DNA from: Sneathiella limimaris
Lineage (GTDB): Bacteria > Pseudomonadota > Alphaproteobacteria > Sneathiellales > Sneathiellaceae
DNA: 64,000 nucleotides
NCBI RefSeq assembly: GCF_012932565.1
Contig: NZ_JABBYJ010000002.1
Span: 124,001 to 188,000 of the forward strand
Direction: 5' to 3'
Positions 46,179-55,480 of this stretch are shown in pieces. Both the position numbers and the translations under genes were made by a program. The notes under the pieces are model-generated. The model was not told where the DNA came from, made no database searches, and saw nothing but the letters and a program-made list of their open reading frames with translations. Every line of letters starts with the position of its first letter. Position 1 is the first letter of the stretch.

Positions 46179-46535
46179 TTAAGGTCGTTTAGACTGCCAC
46201 CAATCCATAGTGGACTGACCGGCGGCCTCAAATTCATCAAAGTTCTCTTTAACCTGTTCAATCTCATTGCAATTTTGCTCTATTGCAGCAGCCATCTCGC
46301 TGAACCGCAAAGAGCATAACGAACTCGTGGATCCTTTTAGGGAATGGGCGACTTCACGTAGCATTGTACTATCGCCCGCATCCAGCGCCTCTTTAACCTT
46401 CTGCAGCCCGGTCTCCATGTTAGTCTGGGCCATATCCACTAGCGTTACCAGGACTTCGTCACCAAGCTCGTTCTTCAGTCCCGCAAGCTGGTCATCATCT
46501 CCAATTTTTTCAGAAACGGACGCAAATAATCCCAT
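46179..46535 (-). CDS. Stand-alone Hpt phosphotransfer protein
   Basis: This is a small cytosolic four-helix phosphotransfer protein (118 aa). The phosphorylatable histidine is H64 in EVAHSLKGSTSSL, the standard Hpt motif, followed by a helix with LRFSEMAAAIEQNC. Such proteins carry phosphate between a hybrid kinase and a response regulator. No hybrid kinase lies next to it. It follows tadC by 107 bp on the same strand and may be cotranscribed with the pilus operon, so it could tie pilus expression or assembly to a phosphorelay. That link is inferred from position only. Confidence 0.85.
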   Translation of the reverse strand: MGLFASVSEKIGDDDQLAGLKNELGDEVLVTLVDMAQTNMETGLQKVKEALDAGDSTMLREVAHSLKGSTSSLCSLRFSEMAAAIEQNCNEIEQVKENFDEFEAAGQSTMDWWQSKRP

Positions 46536-46642
46536 AATCCATGCCTTTTTGGTTTTATTTTATCTAGCAACCAACTTAATGAATGAAGTTAAGAAGTAAA
46601 CTTAAATAAATAAATTTATTTTCTACTTAGAGCTGCCTAATA

Positions 46643-47614
46643 TTAACTGAAGGCGTCCAGCGCCTTGAGAACAGCAGGACCGATCAAGACAATAAACAAA
46701 GCCGGCAGGATAAACACAATCATTGGTACGGTCATAATAGCAGGCAATCGAGCAGCCTTTTCTTCGGCTTTCATCAAACGCTCATCCCGCATCTCTGCGG
46801 ATAAAACACGTAATGCGACAGCAAGCGGAGTACCGTATTTTTCTGTCTGCAACAGTGTATTGACCAGCGTGTTCATCGAAAGGAAGTCAACGCGTGCAGC
46901 CAAGTTCATCAATGCTTCTTTCCGCTCTGGCAGGAAGCCAAGTTCAATAGAGGTCAACGCAAACTCATCTGCCAGTTCAGGGGAAGAGTTTGTAATCTCC
47001 TTACAGACCCGATCAAGACCACTATCCAGATTAAGTCCCGCTTCCGTACAAATAACCAGAAGGTCCAACGCATCCGGTAAGGATTTCCGCATCGCAGTGT
47101 AACGTTTGCTGATCTGGTTTTTCAGGATAATCCTTGGCAGCATGTACCCCACGAAAGCGGCACCTGCTGACGCCAGAAAACCTGCCATCAAGGGCCAATC
47201 AAACGGATTTTTAACCATGAAATATAGCATTCCAAGACCGCCGAACAAGATCGGCAATGAAATCCGGGCGAACAGATAGGTTGCCAACGCCTCTTTAGAC
47301 CGCCAACCGCCTTGTGCCAGGTGTGCGGAAATGCCCTTGGCACGTTCGCCCTTCATCAACTGCAGCTTCTTGACCGTCCGGTGCATGAAGCTTTCTTTCT
47401 TGACCAAGTTGCTTCGCTGAGGATTTTTCTTGGTAATCTCGTCTCGCAATTCCTTGCGGCGGTTATCCAGTCCCTTAATACGCTCTGGCAATGTATCTTT
47501 GACAAGCAGCGCATTCCAGATCAACAGAAAAGAAACAAACGCAGCACCGCCAGCAATAAGAGCCAGAATATCCTCTGATTTCATCCAGGCGGGGAGTAAG
47601 GTTGTAATATCCAT
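46643..47614 (-). CDS. tadC: TadC, Flp/Tad pilus inner-membrane platform protein
   Basis: This inner-membrane protein (323 aa) belongs to the T2SS GspF family. Hydrophobic segments occur near the N-terminus (IAGGAAFVSFLLIWNALL), in the middle (LPILFGGLGMLYFMV and MAGFLASAGAAFVGYMLP) and at the C-terminus (TVPMIVFILPALFIVLIG). The GspF domain includes MRKSLPDALDLLVICTEAGL and ELGFLPERKEALMNLAARVD. With TadB it forms the membrane platform on which the TadA/CpaF motor acts. It follows tadB by 9 bp. Confidence 0.92.
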   Translation of the reverse strand: MDITTLLPAWMKSEDILALIAGGAAFVSFLLIWNALLVKDTLPERIKGLDNRRKELRDEITKKNPQRSNLVKKESFMHRTVKKLQLMKGERAKGISAHLAQGGWRSKEALATYLFARISLPILFGGLGMLYFMVKNPFDWPLMAGFLASAGAAFVGYMLPRIILKNQISKRYTAMRKSLPDALDLLVICTEAGLNLDSGLDRVCKEITNSSPELADEFALTSIELGFLPERKEALMNLAARVDFLSMNTLVNTLLQTEKYGTPLAVALRVLSAEMRDERLMKAEEKAARLPAIMTVPMIVFILPALFIVLIGPAVLKALDAFS

Positions 47615-47623
47615 GTCGCCCTC

Positions 47624-48625
47624 CTAAATCTCGAACCGGACCATTTTGGCCATAACGCCGACACCACTCGCAATCATCGTCAGGCCTGCGCCTATCAGAT
47701 AGATACCGCGGGGGTCATTAATCAATGTCATCACATATTCATCGTTCGCCAACCACAGCAGGAAGAACATGATGAAAGGCAGTGATCCGATGATCCAGGC
47801 ACTGGCCCGGGCCTCGGACGACATAGCTTTAATTTTCAGCTTAATCTGACGCCGCTTGCGCAGCATGTTGGCAAGTCCCGCCAGTGTTTCTGCCAGGTTA
47901 CCACCCGTTTCACGCTGAATGGAGATGGCAATAATCAGGAATTTGAAGTCAGGCAGGTCAATTCTTTTGGCAACCTTCCAAAGACCATCCTCTACGGATT
48001 TACCCAGCTTTACAGTATCTGAAACCCGCTTAAATTCTGTGGCAATTGGCTCAGGAGCATCGTTAGCAACTGTTGCAATGGCTTCACTGATCGGAATGCC
48101 TGCCCTCAGGCTTCGAACCATTAGTTCAATAGCTTCAGGGAAATGCTTCATGAACTTGTTCACTCGGCGTGCGCCCATAAATCCAACTGTCCAATGGGGC
48201 AAAATAAGTCCACTTGTTAGACCTACAGGAATAGACAGCAGCCAGGTAAGATCATAAACAAAGCGCATCACGACAATTACAACGGCCATTGTCACCAAGC
48301 AGATCAAGGCATATTCGGCAGTCGTCAATTTTTTACCGGTTTTTTCAAGCCGCGCCTTCAATTCAGCGGGTTTTGGGATCAATTTCCGCGCCAAAGTATC
48401 CAGCACCTTGATGCTGCTCTGGCGGTCATCAATCCGGGCACTATTCCGCTGACCGGCTTTTGGAGCAACAGGGGCATGTCCGTGGGACAAGTTTGCCAAT
48501 CGACGTTTGGTATTTGCAGACGCGTTATCGCCGCCAACCAGCGCGAAACCCAGAACTAAGGTAACGAACAAGGTTCCACCGCCAACAATTAACATCAGCA
48601 TCAACTGGTCTTCACCTGCAAACAT
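47624..48625 (-). CDS. tadB: TadB, Flp/Tad pilus inner-membrane platform protein
   Basis: This is a GspF-family inner-membrane protein of 333 aa. It has an N-terminal TM helix (LMLMLIVGGGTLFVTLVLGF), paired central helices, the cytoplasmic GspF domain (FPEAIELMVRSLRAGIPISEA and IAISIQRETGGNLAETLAGLA in parts) and a C-terminal hydrophobic pair. The ATG shares a base with the cpaF stop codon (TGATG), and GGAG lies upstream. A GTG one codon earlier is an alternative start. It is part of the cpa/tad operon. Confidence 0.92.
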   Translation of the reverse strand: MFAGEDQLMLMLIVGGGTLFVTLVLGFALVGGDNASANTKRRLANLSHGHAPVAPKAGQRNSARIDDRQSSIKVLDTLARKLIPKPAELKARLEKTGKKLTTAEYALICLVTMAVVIVVMRFVYDLTWLLSIPVGLTSGLILPHWTVGFMGARRVNKFMKHFPEAIELMVRSLRAGIPISEAIATVANDAPEPIATEFKRVSDTVKLGKSVEDGLWKVAKRIDLPDFKFLIIAISIQRETGGNLAETLAGLANMLRKRRQIKLKIKAMSSEARASAWIIGSLPFIMFFLLWLANDEYVMTLINDPRGIYLIGAGLTMIASGVGVMAKMVRFEI

Positions 48626-50541
48626 CACATTGCTCCTATTAGCATTTTATCCAGGCCGAAATAGGCGGCTCTCGGGGCAAAGTGGGGACGCAGACCTGAT
48701 GACTTGAAGTCACCGATCAGGCGGCCACCTTTGTCTTCACCTTTATATTCGTACCAAAAGAGGTCCTGCATGGTGATGACATCTTCTTCCATACCAACAA
48801 CTTCTGAAATATACGTTACCCTCCGCACGCCATCGCGCATTCGGCTAACCTGTACAATCAGATCAATCGCAGAAGCAATCTGTGTTCGAACCGCTTTTGC
48901 GGGTAGATTAACTCCGGACATCCCCACCATATTTTCCAGACGGGTCAAGGCTTCCCTTGGTCTGTTGGCGTGAATTGTTGACAAGGATCCATCATGGCCG
49001 GTATTCATTGCCTGAAGCATATCAATGGCTTCACCGCCCCTGATCTCACCCAGGATAATTCGATCAGGTCGCATACGCAGGGAGTTTTTAAGCAAATCCC
49101 GCATGGAGATTTCCCCTGCCCCTTCAAGGTTGGCAGAGCGGGTTTCCAGGCGGACAACATGAGGCTGTTGCATTTGCAGTTCCGCCGCATCCTCAATTGT
49201 GACAATCCGCTCACCCGGGTCGATCAGCTGAGAAATCGCATTCAGCATGGTGGTTTTACCAGAGCCCGTACCACCTGAAATCAAGATATTGAGACGGCAA
49301 CGACCTGCAACCCGCAAAACGGTTGCGGCTGATGGAGAAAGGTTGCCCTGACGCTCCATCGTATCCAAGGTGATTTTCTGCTTGGCAAATTTACGGATAG
49401 AGATACTGGGCCCATCAATGGCCAACGGCGGAATAATAATATTCACACGGCTACCATCAGCAAGACGCGCATCCACCAACGGATTTGTTTCATCAACACG
49501 CCGGCCAACATGGCTCACGATCCGGCCCGCAATGCTCAAGACATGGGCATTATCCCTGAATTGACAGTCAGATAAAACGAGTTTGCCCTTTTGCTCCACA
49601 TAGACCTGTTTTGGTCCATTGACCATGATGTCAGTGATACTTTCATCAGCAAGCAAAGGCTCTAACGGTCCAAGGCCCAGCATATCATGCATAAGCCTTT
49701 CAATTAGTTCGCGTTGCTCGCGTTGGTTCAGCTGAATTCGCTCTTCCACCAAAATATCTGCAACGATATCTGATATGTCGCGTGCCAGATCCAAGCGATC
49801 CATGGCGACAGCAGCACTGATGTCAATCCGCTCCAGCAATAGTGGCTGGACCCTCTCCTTAATAATTTCTATTTGAGAGGCTGCCCTGGGAGCCTGAGCT
49901 TCTGTGACCGCTTCCAACTTAAAGATCTCAGCTTCAGCTGGTTCTTCGACTTCTGGAATGGTTGGTTCAGATGGTTCCGGTGTAGCTTCCGGAATAGACT
50001 GTGCCAGAGGAACATTAGGTTCTGTATATTCTTGCTCAAACTCTGGTTCAGCAAAAGACTCTGTGGCTTCGCTTGGAACTGGCCTGTCAAACTGAGCATT
50101 CACTTCAACAGGCGCATCAGAATCCACTCCGAAAACAGTAATCCCCTCTTCCAAAATTTGGGTTGCTTTTGGGAGTTCACCCTCTCCAAAGCCACCTGAT
50201 GGTGACGATAAATCTGGATTGGTAACTATTGAGGGCTCCGGCGCTTTGAAATTGGCCTCGAACTCTGTCCATAGGCGATCCGAAAGCGCGGCGACGAGAT
50301 TACGTTGCTCGAGAACATTTAGCTCAATGCGATCTGCTTCGAGTTTCTGGCGAACATAACTTTTAACGGAAGCCGAAAAATCAGCCCGTTTAATAGTTGG
50401 CTCTAAAGTCAGGATCAACTCTTCGGACGCAGCTGCAAAGTAACGCTCGACCAATTCCAAACCACCTACGGATTTAGAACCAGACGCTGCCGCCTGACTT
50501 TCTTTCTTTGAGTTCCCTGAAGAGGACCGCCACAAACTCAC
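48625..50541 (-). CDS. cpaF: CpaF/TadA secretion ATPase with duplicated N-terminal module
   Basis: This is the hexameric motor ATPase of the Flp/Tad pilus. At 638 aa it is well above the usual 430-500. The core (about residues 220-638) contains the N-terminal helical domain, Walker A GGTGSGKT (423-430), MLQAMNTGHDGSLSTIHANR and the Walker B region PDRIILGEIRGGEA. Unusually, residues about 40-95 resemble the helical module at about 236-292. Over positions 67-86 against 264-283, 10 of 20 residues are identical (shared pattern L...RI.LN..EQR.L...L). The two copies are separated by about 140 residues rich in Glu, Pro, Ser and Thr. It overlaps tadB by one base. Confidence 0.92.
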   Translation of the reverse strand: MSLWRSSSGNSKKESQAAASGSKSVGGLELVERYFAAASEELILTLEPTIKRADFSASVKSYVRQKLEADRIELNVLEQRNLVAALSDRLWTEFEANFKAPEPSIVTNPDLSSPSGGFGEGELPKATQILEEGITVFGVDSDAPVEVNAQFDRPVPSEATESFAEPEFEQEYTEPNVPLAQSIPEATPEPSEPTIPEVEEPAEAEIFKLEAVTEAQAPRAASQIEIIKERVQPLLLERIDISAAVAMDRLDLARDISDIVADILVEERIQLNQREQRELIERLMHDMLGLGPLEPLLADESITDIMVNGPKQVYVEQKGKLVLSDCQFRDNAHVLSIAGRIVSHVGRRVDETNPLVDARLADGSRVNIIIPPLAIDGPSISIRKFAKQKITLDTMERQGNLSPSAATVLRVAGRCRLNILISGGTGSGKTTMLNAISQLIDPGERIVTIEDAAELQMQQPHVVRLETRSANLEGAGEISMRDLLKNSLRMRPDRIILGEIRGGEAIDMLQAMNTGHDGSLSTIHANRPREALTRLENMVGMSGVNLPAKAVRTQIASAIDLIVQVSRMRDGVRRVTYISEVVGMEEDVITMQDLFWYEYKGEDKGGRLIGDFKSSGLRPHFAPRAAYFGLDKMLIGAM

Positions 50542-50546
50542 GCTAC

Positions 50547-51788
50547 TTAACCTTTAGCTTTCTTTGATTTCTTTGGTTTCTTAGATCCAAGACCAAAGAG
50601 GCCTTTTTTCTTAGGCTCTTCATAATCAGACAGATCCGCAGCCATTTCCCGCAGGACCTTCGTAATTGGTGCCTTCATATTAACTTCTGAAACCGCTTTA
50701 CCCGCGTTTGCACAAACCGAAACAGTTTTTCCATCCTCGGGAACGAAATATTGTGCAGGCTCCTCTAACGCTTTCTGGAAGTCAGCTTTCGCAACCTGTG
50801 CTACCCGCTCAGATCCAACACGGCTGATCACACGAACAATTCGGCCTTTGGTCGATAATGACGTCATGGCTTGGGTAATTCGGTTCATATCACGAATACC
50901 GGCCAATGTTTGGTCAGACACCAGAACAACCGTGTCTGCAGAAGCCAGCAACGCTCCCTGAGTCGGCAGAAGGTGACGAGGAAGATCCACTATTACCTGG
51001 CTGTAATCCTGACTAATTTCGCCAATCAGCGTATCAATGCTATCAGGGTTTACATCCACAAATTCTTCAATTGGCTCTTCTGTACCTAGAACTGCGAGGC
51101 GATCACCGGCTTTGGTAATGGCGCTATCCAGAAAGAGTTTATCAAGACGGTGTGGGTTCTCGAGCGCTTCGCGAAAACCGCCCCCGGATTCTACATCCAG
51201 CGAAAGTGTGCTTGTCCCAAAATGCAGATCCAGATCCAGAAGTGCGGTAGTCATCCGTTCTTCATTGGCCATAATCCATGCCAGATTGGTCGCAATGGTT
51301 GAAGCGCCAGTTCCACCCCGAACGCCAATAATGACGGTGAGTTTTCCACTTTGCGCCGTGTTTGCTGCTGCTCCTGCTTTATCCACATGATCAACAGCAT
51401 CCACGAAATCTTCTGCCGTTAGTGGTTTCACAAGATAATCCTGAGCACCGAGGGCTATCATTTTTCGGAAAACCTTCACATCGTTGGAGGTTCCGATAAT
51501 GATCAAATGATTAGTCGGCCCCATTTTCCGAACTAGTCTTGTGACGTCAGCTTCCGGATCAAGGCTTCGGCTTATATCAGCTACCACCTTTTTGGGAGAG
51601 TGACCGGGCTCAATTCGATTGAGCGCTTCCACAATTCCGCCATCCTGTATTGCATCTGTTGACGCGCCAAGATCTGATGCTGCCGCACGGCAAACACCCA
51701 GAGAATGCTCATCATCGACAAAGACCATCAAGTCTTCATTTACCTGATTGCCGAATAGTGTACTCAAATTTGCTGCTGTACTTGCCAT
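50547..51788 (-). CDS. cpaE: CpaE/TadZ, pilus-localising ParA/MinD-like protein
   Basis: This cytosolic protein of 413 aa places the Tad apparatus at its site in the cell. An N-terminal receiver-like domain (about 15-135, with DYLVKPLTAEDFVDAVDHV) is followed by a MinD-like ATPase domain with a degenerate Walker A, GVRGGTGAST, lacking the usual first lysine, then LLDLDLHFGTSTLSLD and VIVDLPRHLLP. Loss of canonical ATPase residues is common in TadZ. The C-terminus is strongly basic (KKPKKSKKAKG). It lies 5 bp upstream of cpaF. Confidence 0.9.
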   Translation of the reverse strand: MASTAANLSTLFGNQVNEDLMVFVDDEHSLGVCRAAASDLGASTDAIQDGGIVEALNRIEPGHSPKKVVADISRSLDPEADVTRLVRKMGPTNHLIIIGTSNDVKVFRKMIALGAQDYLVKPLTAEDFVDAVDHVDKAGAAANTAQSGKLTVIIGVRGGTGASTIATNLAWIMANEERMTTALLDLDLHFGTSTLSLDVESGGGFREALENPHRLDKLFLDSAITKAGDRLAVLGTEEPIEEFVDVNPDSIDTLIGEISQDYSQVIVDLPRHLLPTQGALLASADTVVLVSDQTLAGIRDMNRITQAMTSLSTKGRIVRVISRVGSERVAQVAKADFQKALEEPAQYFVPEDGKTVSVCANAGKAVSEVNMKAPITKVLREMAADLSDYEEPKKKGLFGLGSKKPKKSKKAKG

Positions 51789-51821
51789 CTGTATTACCCA
51801 ATCTGCTAATTCAGGACAAAA

Positions 51822-52559
51822 TCACTTTTTATCGCCACCGGAGCTATCGCCGGAACCACCGCCAGAGCCACCACCGGAACCACCACCTTCGGAGCTCCCT
51901 GCTTTGCCGCCAGATCCTGCTTTGTATTTTGCAATTGACCGGGCTGCCCGCTCACCGTCATACCCGCCAATTTCCCTTGGAGAGACGAGATCTTTCGGAT
52001 TGGAAACCATTTGCGCCAATGCTGAAGCTGTAGCGCACCCCATATGTGGCAGATTAAGGTTTTCATAGTCAGTCCCAGGTGGGCGCTGCCAACCTTTGTT
52101 ACAGACCGGATCAACCGTTGCGACGTATTTGGAATAATAAACACGCAAATTTCCAGCGCTTGTATCGGGCAAGATTTTTGGAACTACCGTTGCGCCTAAG
52201 CCTTCCAGGAAACTGCCAACAGCACCAAAACGACGCTCGTTCATGCCGTCCACATCATTAAACGGCGGCAACTCAAGATGCAGGGTTTCCCCAAATTTAA
52301 CTTTTTGGGCTTCCAAAAACCCGATCAAGCGACCTTTTTCAAGATCTGTCAAATCCCGCCCCGATCCACCGAAACGCACGATATGAACTGGTTTTAATTC
52401 CTGAACATTAATTTGCTTCGTCATAGATGCGGTTTCAGGAGATGCTCGCATGGCTGCTGGACGTCCAGTTTCTGGATCCATTGGGGCACATGCGGCCAGA
52501 CTGATTCCTGCCAGAGCAGCAAATAGCGAAGTTTTTTTGGAAATATTCAAAATCGTCAT
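51822..52559 (-). CDS. cpaD: CpaD, pilus assembly lipoprotein with Gly/Ser-rich tail
   Basis: This is an outer-membrane lipoprotein of 245 aa. The start at 52559 has GGAG 8 bp upstream and gives a signal with lipobox LAAC (C24). The CpaD family region contains HIVRFGGSGRDLTDLEKGRL and VDPVCNKGWQRPPGTDYENL, followed by GCATASALAQMVSNPKDLV. CpaD helps assemble the CpaC secretin. The last 30 residues are almost only Gly and Ser with some charged residues, encoded by a short repetitive tract at about 51835-51900. The gene begins 4 bp after cpaC. Confidence 0.88.
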   Translation of the reverse strand: MTILNISKKTSLFAALAGISLAACAPMDPETGRPAAMRASPETASMTKQINVQELKPVHIVRFGGSGRDLTDLEKGRLIGFLEAQKVKFGETLHLELPPFNDVDGMNERRFGAVGSFLEGLGATVVPKILPDTSAGNLRVYYSKYVATVDPVCNKGWQRPPGTDYENLNLPHMGCATASALAQMVSNPKDLVSPREIGGYDGERAARSIAKYKAGSGGKAGSSEGGGSGGGSGGGSGDSSGGDKK

Positions 52560-52563
52560 TTGT

Positions 52564-53970
52564 TTACTCCATGATAAAGCCGGCAGGACCAACAAGCTTC
52601 ACGCTTTCAGAAGCTGTTTCAGAGCCATCGGATTTCTTGTTCTGAGCGCCTTCACTGGTTGGCTTGAACAGCAAACCGTCTTTGTAGAGCTCTTTTTTGT
52701 TTGGTGGAATGTAACCATCTGTTGGCAGCGCAATCCGTGAATTAGCTGGCTCAACAAGGTATGGGGTCACAATAATAACCAGTTCCGTTTCATTCTTCTG
52801 GAAAGAAGTAGATTTAAACAAAGCTCCAATAATTGGCAGCTCCCCAAGTAGTGGGGTTTTAGAAACGTTGTTGTTAGTATCACTATTCAGCAGCCCACCC
52901 AGAACAAAGCTCTGACCACTTCCGAGCTCAACTGTGGTTTCCGCCCGCCGAGTGATAATTGATTGAATGAAAATATTGTTCACATTGATCGCTGACTGGG
53001 AAGACAGCTGACTGACTTCCGGGCGAACTTTCAAGTTGATCCGATTTTCACCAACTACATTTGGGGTAAATCGTAAGGAAACACCAAAGTCCTTATAATC
53101 AACCGTAATGATACCGTCTTCCTGCGGTACTGGTATTGGGAATTCACCACCTGCCAGGAATTCAGCGCTTTCACCAGATAGTGCTGTCAGATTTGGCTCA
53201 GCCAACAACGTGACCAGTCCTTCATCTTCCAACGCGTCAATCAAGCCCTGAATGGACGTCGTTCCATCATTAAAACCGGCATAAACACTGCTCAAGCTAC
53301 CATTTCTGAGAATAGAAGAACTTGAGCTGACCACATCACGGCCAATTCCAGTTCCAAAGGCGAATTTGCCAATATTGCTGAACTGTTCCCAGTTAATCCC
53401 AAGTTGCTTGCTGACAGATCTGGCAACTTCCGCCACCTGAACGCGAATATTAACTTGCTGGGCGCTTTCAACCGTAATTCTGTTCACGATCTTTCCACCC
53501 GGTGCGTAAAGGGCGGCCAACCGATGAGCTTCATGCGCTATGTTATCTGTCAGAGCACGGCCTGTGAGAACGAGCCCATCCTGTACTGAAGCCGCCTTGA
53601 TAAATCCTCTTGGATCAACCTCTCTTAACGCTGTTTCCAATGAAGCCAGGTCATGGCTGATCTGCACTGGGGAGTTCAGCAGAACTTTACCCTGCTTATT
53701 CAACGCAAACAGGTTTGTCTTGCCGGGCTTCTTGGCGAAAATATAAATGATTTTTGGCGATTGAACCTGCACATCAGCCAGCTCTGGGTTGCCAACGAAA
53801 ACAGACGCGGCACCGTTATCCAGCTGGATCAATTTACCTGAATTCAAAGTCAGTTCAATCGGATCACCGATATCATTGATAACCTTTGCGGCCTGAACCG
53901 ATGTCACAATTCCTGCCAATCCAAGGAATGCAATTGCGGTCAATGTATAAATGAATTTTTTCACAATCAT
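52564..53970 (-). CDS. cpaC: CpaC/RcpA, outer-membrane secretin of the Tad pilus
   Basis: This secretin (468 aa) forms the outer-membrane pore for the pilus. The N-terminal signal peptide ends near SVQA. The first domain is the pilus-and-secretin N-terminal type (VFVGNPELADVQVQSPKII, then IYIFAKKPGKTNLFALNKQG), followed by a BON-like segment and the secretin domain: RVQVAEVARSVSKQLGINWE, LVTLLAEPNLTALSGESAEF, LAGGEFPIPVPQ and FVLGGLLN. It ends in a short acidic/serine-rich tail. It follows cpaB by 5 bp. Confidence 0.94.
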   Translation of the reverse strand: MIVKKFIYTLTAIAFLGLAGIVTSVQAAKVINDIGDPIELTLNSGKLIQLDNGAASVFVGNPELADVQVQSPKIIYIFAKKPGKTNLFALNKQGKVLLNSPVQISHDLASLETALREVDPRGFIKAASVQDGLVLTGRALTDNIAHEAHRLAALYAPGGKIVNRITVESAQQVNIRVQVAEVARSVSKQLGINWEQFSNIGKFAFGTGIGRDVVSSSSSILRNGSLSSVYAGFNDGTTSIQGLIDALEDEGLVTLLAEPNLTALSGESAEFLAGGEFPIPVPQEDGIITVDYKDFGVSLRFTPNVVGENRINLKVRPEVSQLSSQSAINVNNIFIQSIITRRAETTVELGSGQSFVLGGLLNSDTNNNVSKTPLLGELPIIGALFKSTSFQKNETELVIIVTPYLVEPANSRIALPTDGYIPPNKKELYKDGLLFKPTSEGAQNKKSDGSETASESVKLVGPAGFIME

Positions 53971-53975
53971 TCCCC

Positions 53976-54863
53976 TTAATCGAAGGCTTTTTGTTTAGCT
54001 TCGCCGGCGCGAATTATGATGACAGTTTCAGGTGCACGGCCCGCATTTTTAGGTGCACGGATAAGGGCACTCGCTTCACTGTCCAGTGTGAACCCTTTGC
54101 CCCGCTCTGGTTTCATCGCAACCGCATTATCCAGTGGATTTTCTGTATCTTCGACACGGGCGATACTGCGTAGAGACAGAGACAAACGTCCCAGTTCCCG
54201 TGCAACTGAAACAACCTCTACCTGTTTTGGTGTCACTTCCAGAGTTGCAATGCTTCGAACCGTTGCCTGTTGGGTCTGATCATCAGTTGTTTGGTCCATG
54301 GCGACCACCCGAACATCAGTTAAAATTGTTTCGCTGGCATGTTGAGGAATTTGGCTCTCCCCTTCCCGATTTACAGTCAGGGTCAGAACAACATCGACTT
54401 TGTCACCAGGAAATACAAAGCCTGCAATACCTGCTGTTGCATCTACATTAATAGAGACAGCACGCATACCAGGTTCAAGAACAGCAGCGAGGAAACCTTG
54501 CTGACCAGGCCGAACCATACGGCTTTCAGAAATTGGCTCTCCAACAGCAATTCCTTTGCGAACGACTGTGCCAAAAAACTCATTGGCAGTCCGCACATTT
54601 TCAACAATGTATTTCTCTTCGAGACCGTCCGAATCTGGCCATTCCTGCCAGGTAAGATGTTCTTCTCTTACCAAGGTTCCTGCTGGAAGATCATTCGCCG
54701 CCACCAAAATTTTCTTTTCCGGTTCTTTTGGTGCGACAACTGTTTCTGTAACAGTTTGAACCACAGGGGTTGACGTTTGATTACCCGCCCAGTTCCGAAC
54801 GAACATGACGGTTGCACCTGCAATAACAAGAGCAAAAACAACCAAGATTAGTTTACGTGCCAT
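53976..54863 (-). CDS. cpaB: CpaB/RcpC, Flp pilus assembly protein
   Basis: This membrane-anchored periplasmic protein has 295 aa. One N-terminal TM helix (about 4-24) is followed by a SAF domain (KKILVAANDLPAGTLVREE, GEPISESRMVRPG) and the RcpC domain (VLEPGMRAVSINVDATAGIA, GFVFPGDKVDVVLT). It supports secretin function in Tad pilus assembly. It follows cpaA after a 77-bp gap, which is larger than the other gaps in the operon. Confidence 0.92.
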   Translation of the reverse strand: MARKLILVVFALVIAGATVMFVRNWAGNQTSTPVVQTVTETVVAPKEPEKKILVAANDLPAGTLVREEHLTWQEWPDSDGLEEKYIVENVRTANEFFGTVVRKGIAVGEPISESRMVRPGQQGFLAAVLEPGMRAVSINVDATAGIAGFVFPGDKVDVVLTLTVNREGESQIPQHASETILTDVRVVAMDQTTDDQTQQATVRSIATLEVTPKQVEVVSVARELGRLSLSLRSIARVEDTENPLDNAVAMKPERGKGFTLDSEASALIRAPKNAGRAPETVIIIRAGEAKQKAFD

Positions 54864-54940
54864 GAGACTAATTCCACTAGATTCGATATTACTCTTTTGT
54901 AATGGGGAGAGTTTAACTTCACGTTAAAAAACGCGTAAAA

Positions 54941-55459
54941 TTAACCAGCAAAGCCGCTGTTTTTTATATAAAAATAGAAAATAGGCAGACTGCCAATTGC
55001 AATCGCAACACCGTAGGGTACAGGTGTTTTGGAGCGAAGCGCCGAGCGGACACCAGCATTAAAGGAAAGATCTTCCGCTTTTGTTTTTCGAAGAGCTTCA
55101 CGAATAATGACAACAAAAACGAGGAGGCCCCCACTCAAAACAGTGACAATTAAAAAGGGGATGATATATGCGAGCCCACTCCAAAGAGAAAGTGCCGCAA
55201 TCAACTTGACATCCCCACCGCCAAAAACGCCGAGGGCAAAAAGCAGAAAACCGACAATAAAAACCACGCCAAATGTGGCAAGTGATATAATCCAGTCAAT
55301 CTCTTGTGGGGCTGTTAAAACCGCGATTGGAAAAAGTACTACCAAAACAATGCTAATGGCATTGGGAATGGTGAAGGCTTTCCAGTCAGAGTAAGCTGCA
55401 TAGAGTGCAGCAGATAAAGCAGCGAAGACTGAGATTAAGTAGATGGCGTCTAGTAACAT
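54941..55459 (-). CDS. cpaA: CpaA/TadV, Flp prepilin peptidase
   Basis: This inner-membrane aspartyl prepilin peptidase (172 aa) is the short form without the cytoplasmic methyltransferase domain. Catalytic aspartates are in AAYSDWKAFTIPN and FGGGDVKLIAALSLW (the GxGD motif), with several TM helices around them. It processes the two Flp pilins encoded just upstream, and probably the TadE-like pseudopilins. The start codon has only a weak ribosome-binding site. Confidence 0.93.
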   Translation of the reverse strand: MLLDAIYLISVFAALSAALYAAYSDWKAFTIPNAISIVLVVLFPIAVLTAPQEIDWIISLATFGVVFIVGFLLFALGVFGGGDVKLIAALSLWSGLAYIIPFLIVTVLSGGLLVFVVIIREALRKTKAEDLSFNAGVRSALRSKTPVPYGVAIAIGSLPIFYFYIKNSGFAG

Positions 55460-55480
55460 TGCTGCTTTTGATTATTCTTT

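Noticed and set aside
51835-51900. Short repeat tract resembling a tandem repeat or CRISPR fragment
   Set aside because: It encodes the Gly/Ser-rich tail of CpaD in frame and has no spacer structure.
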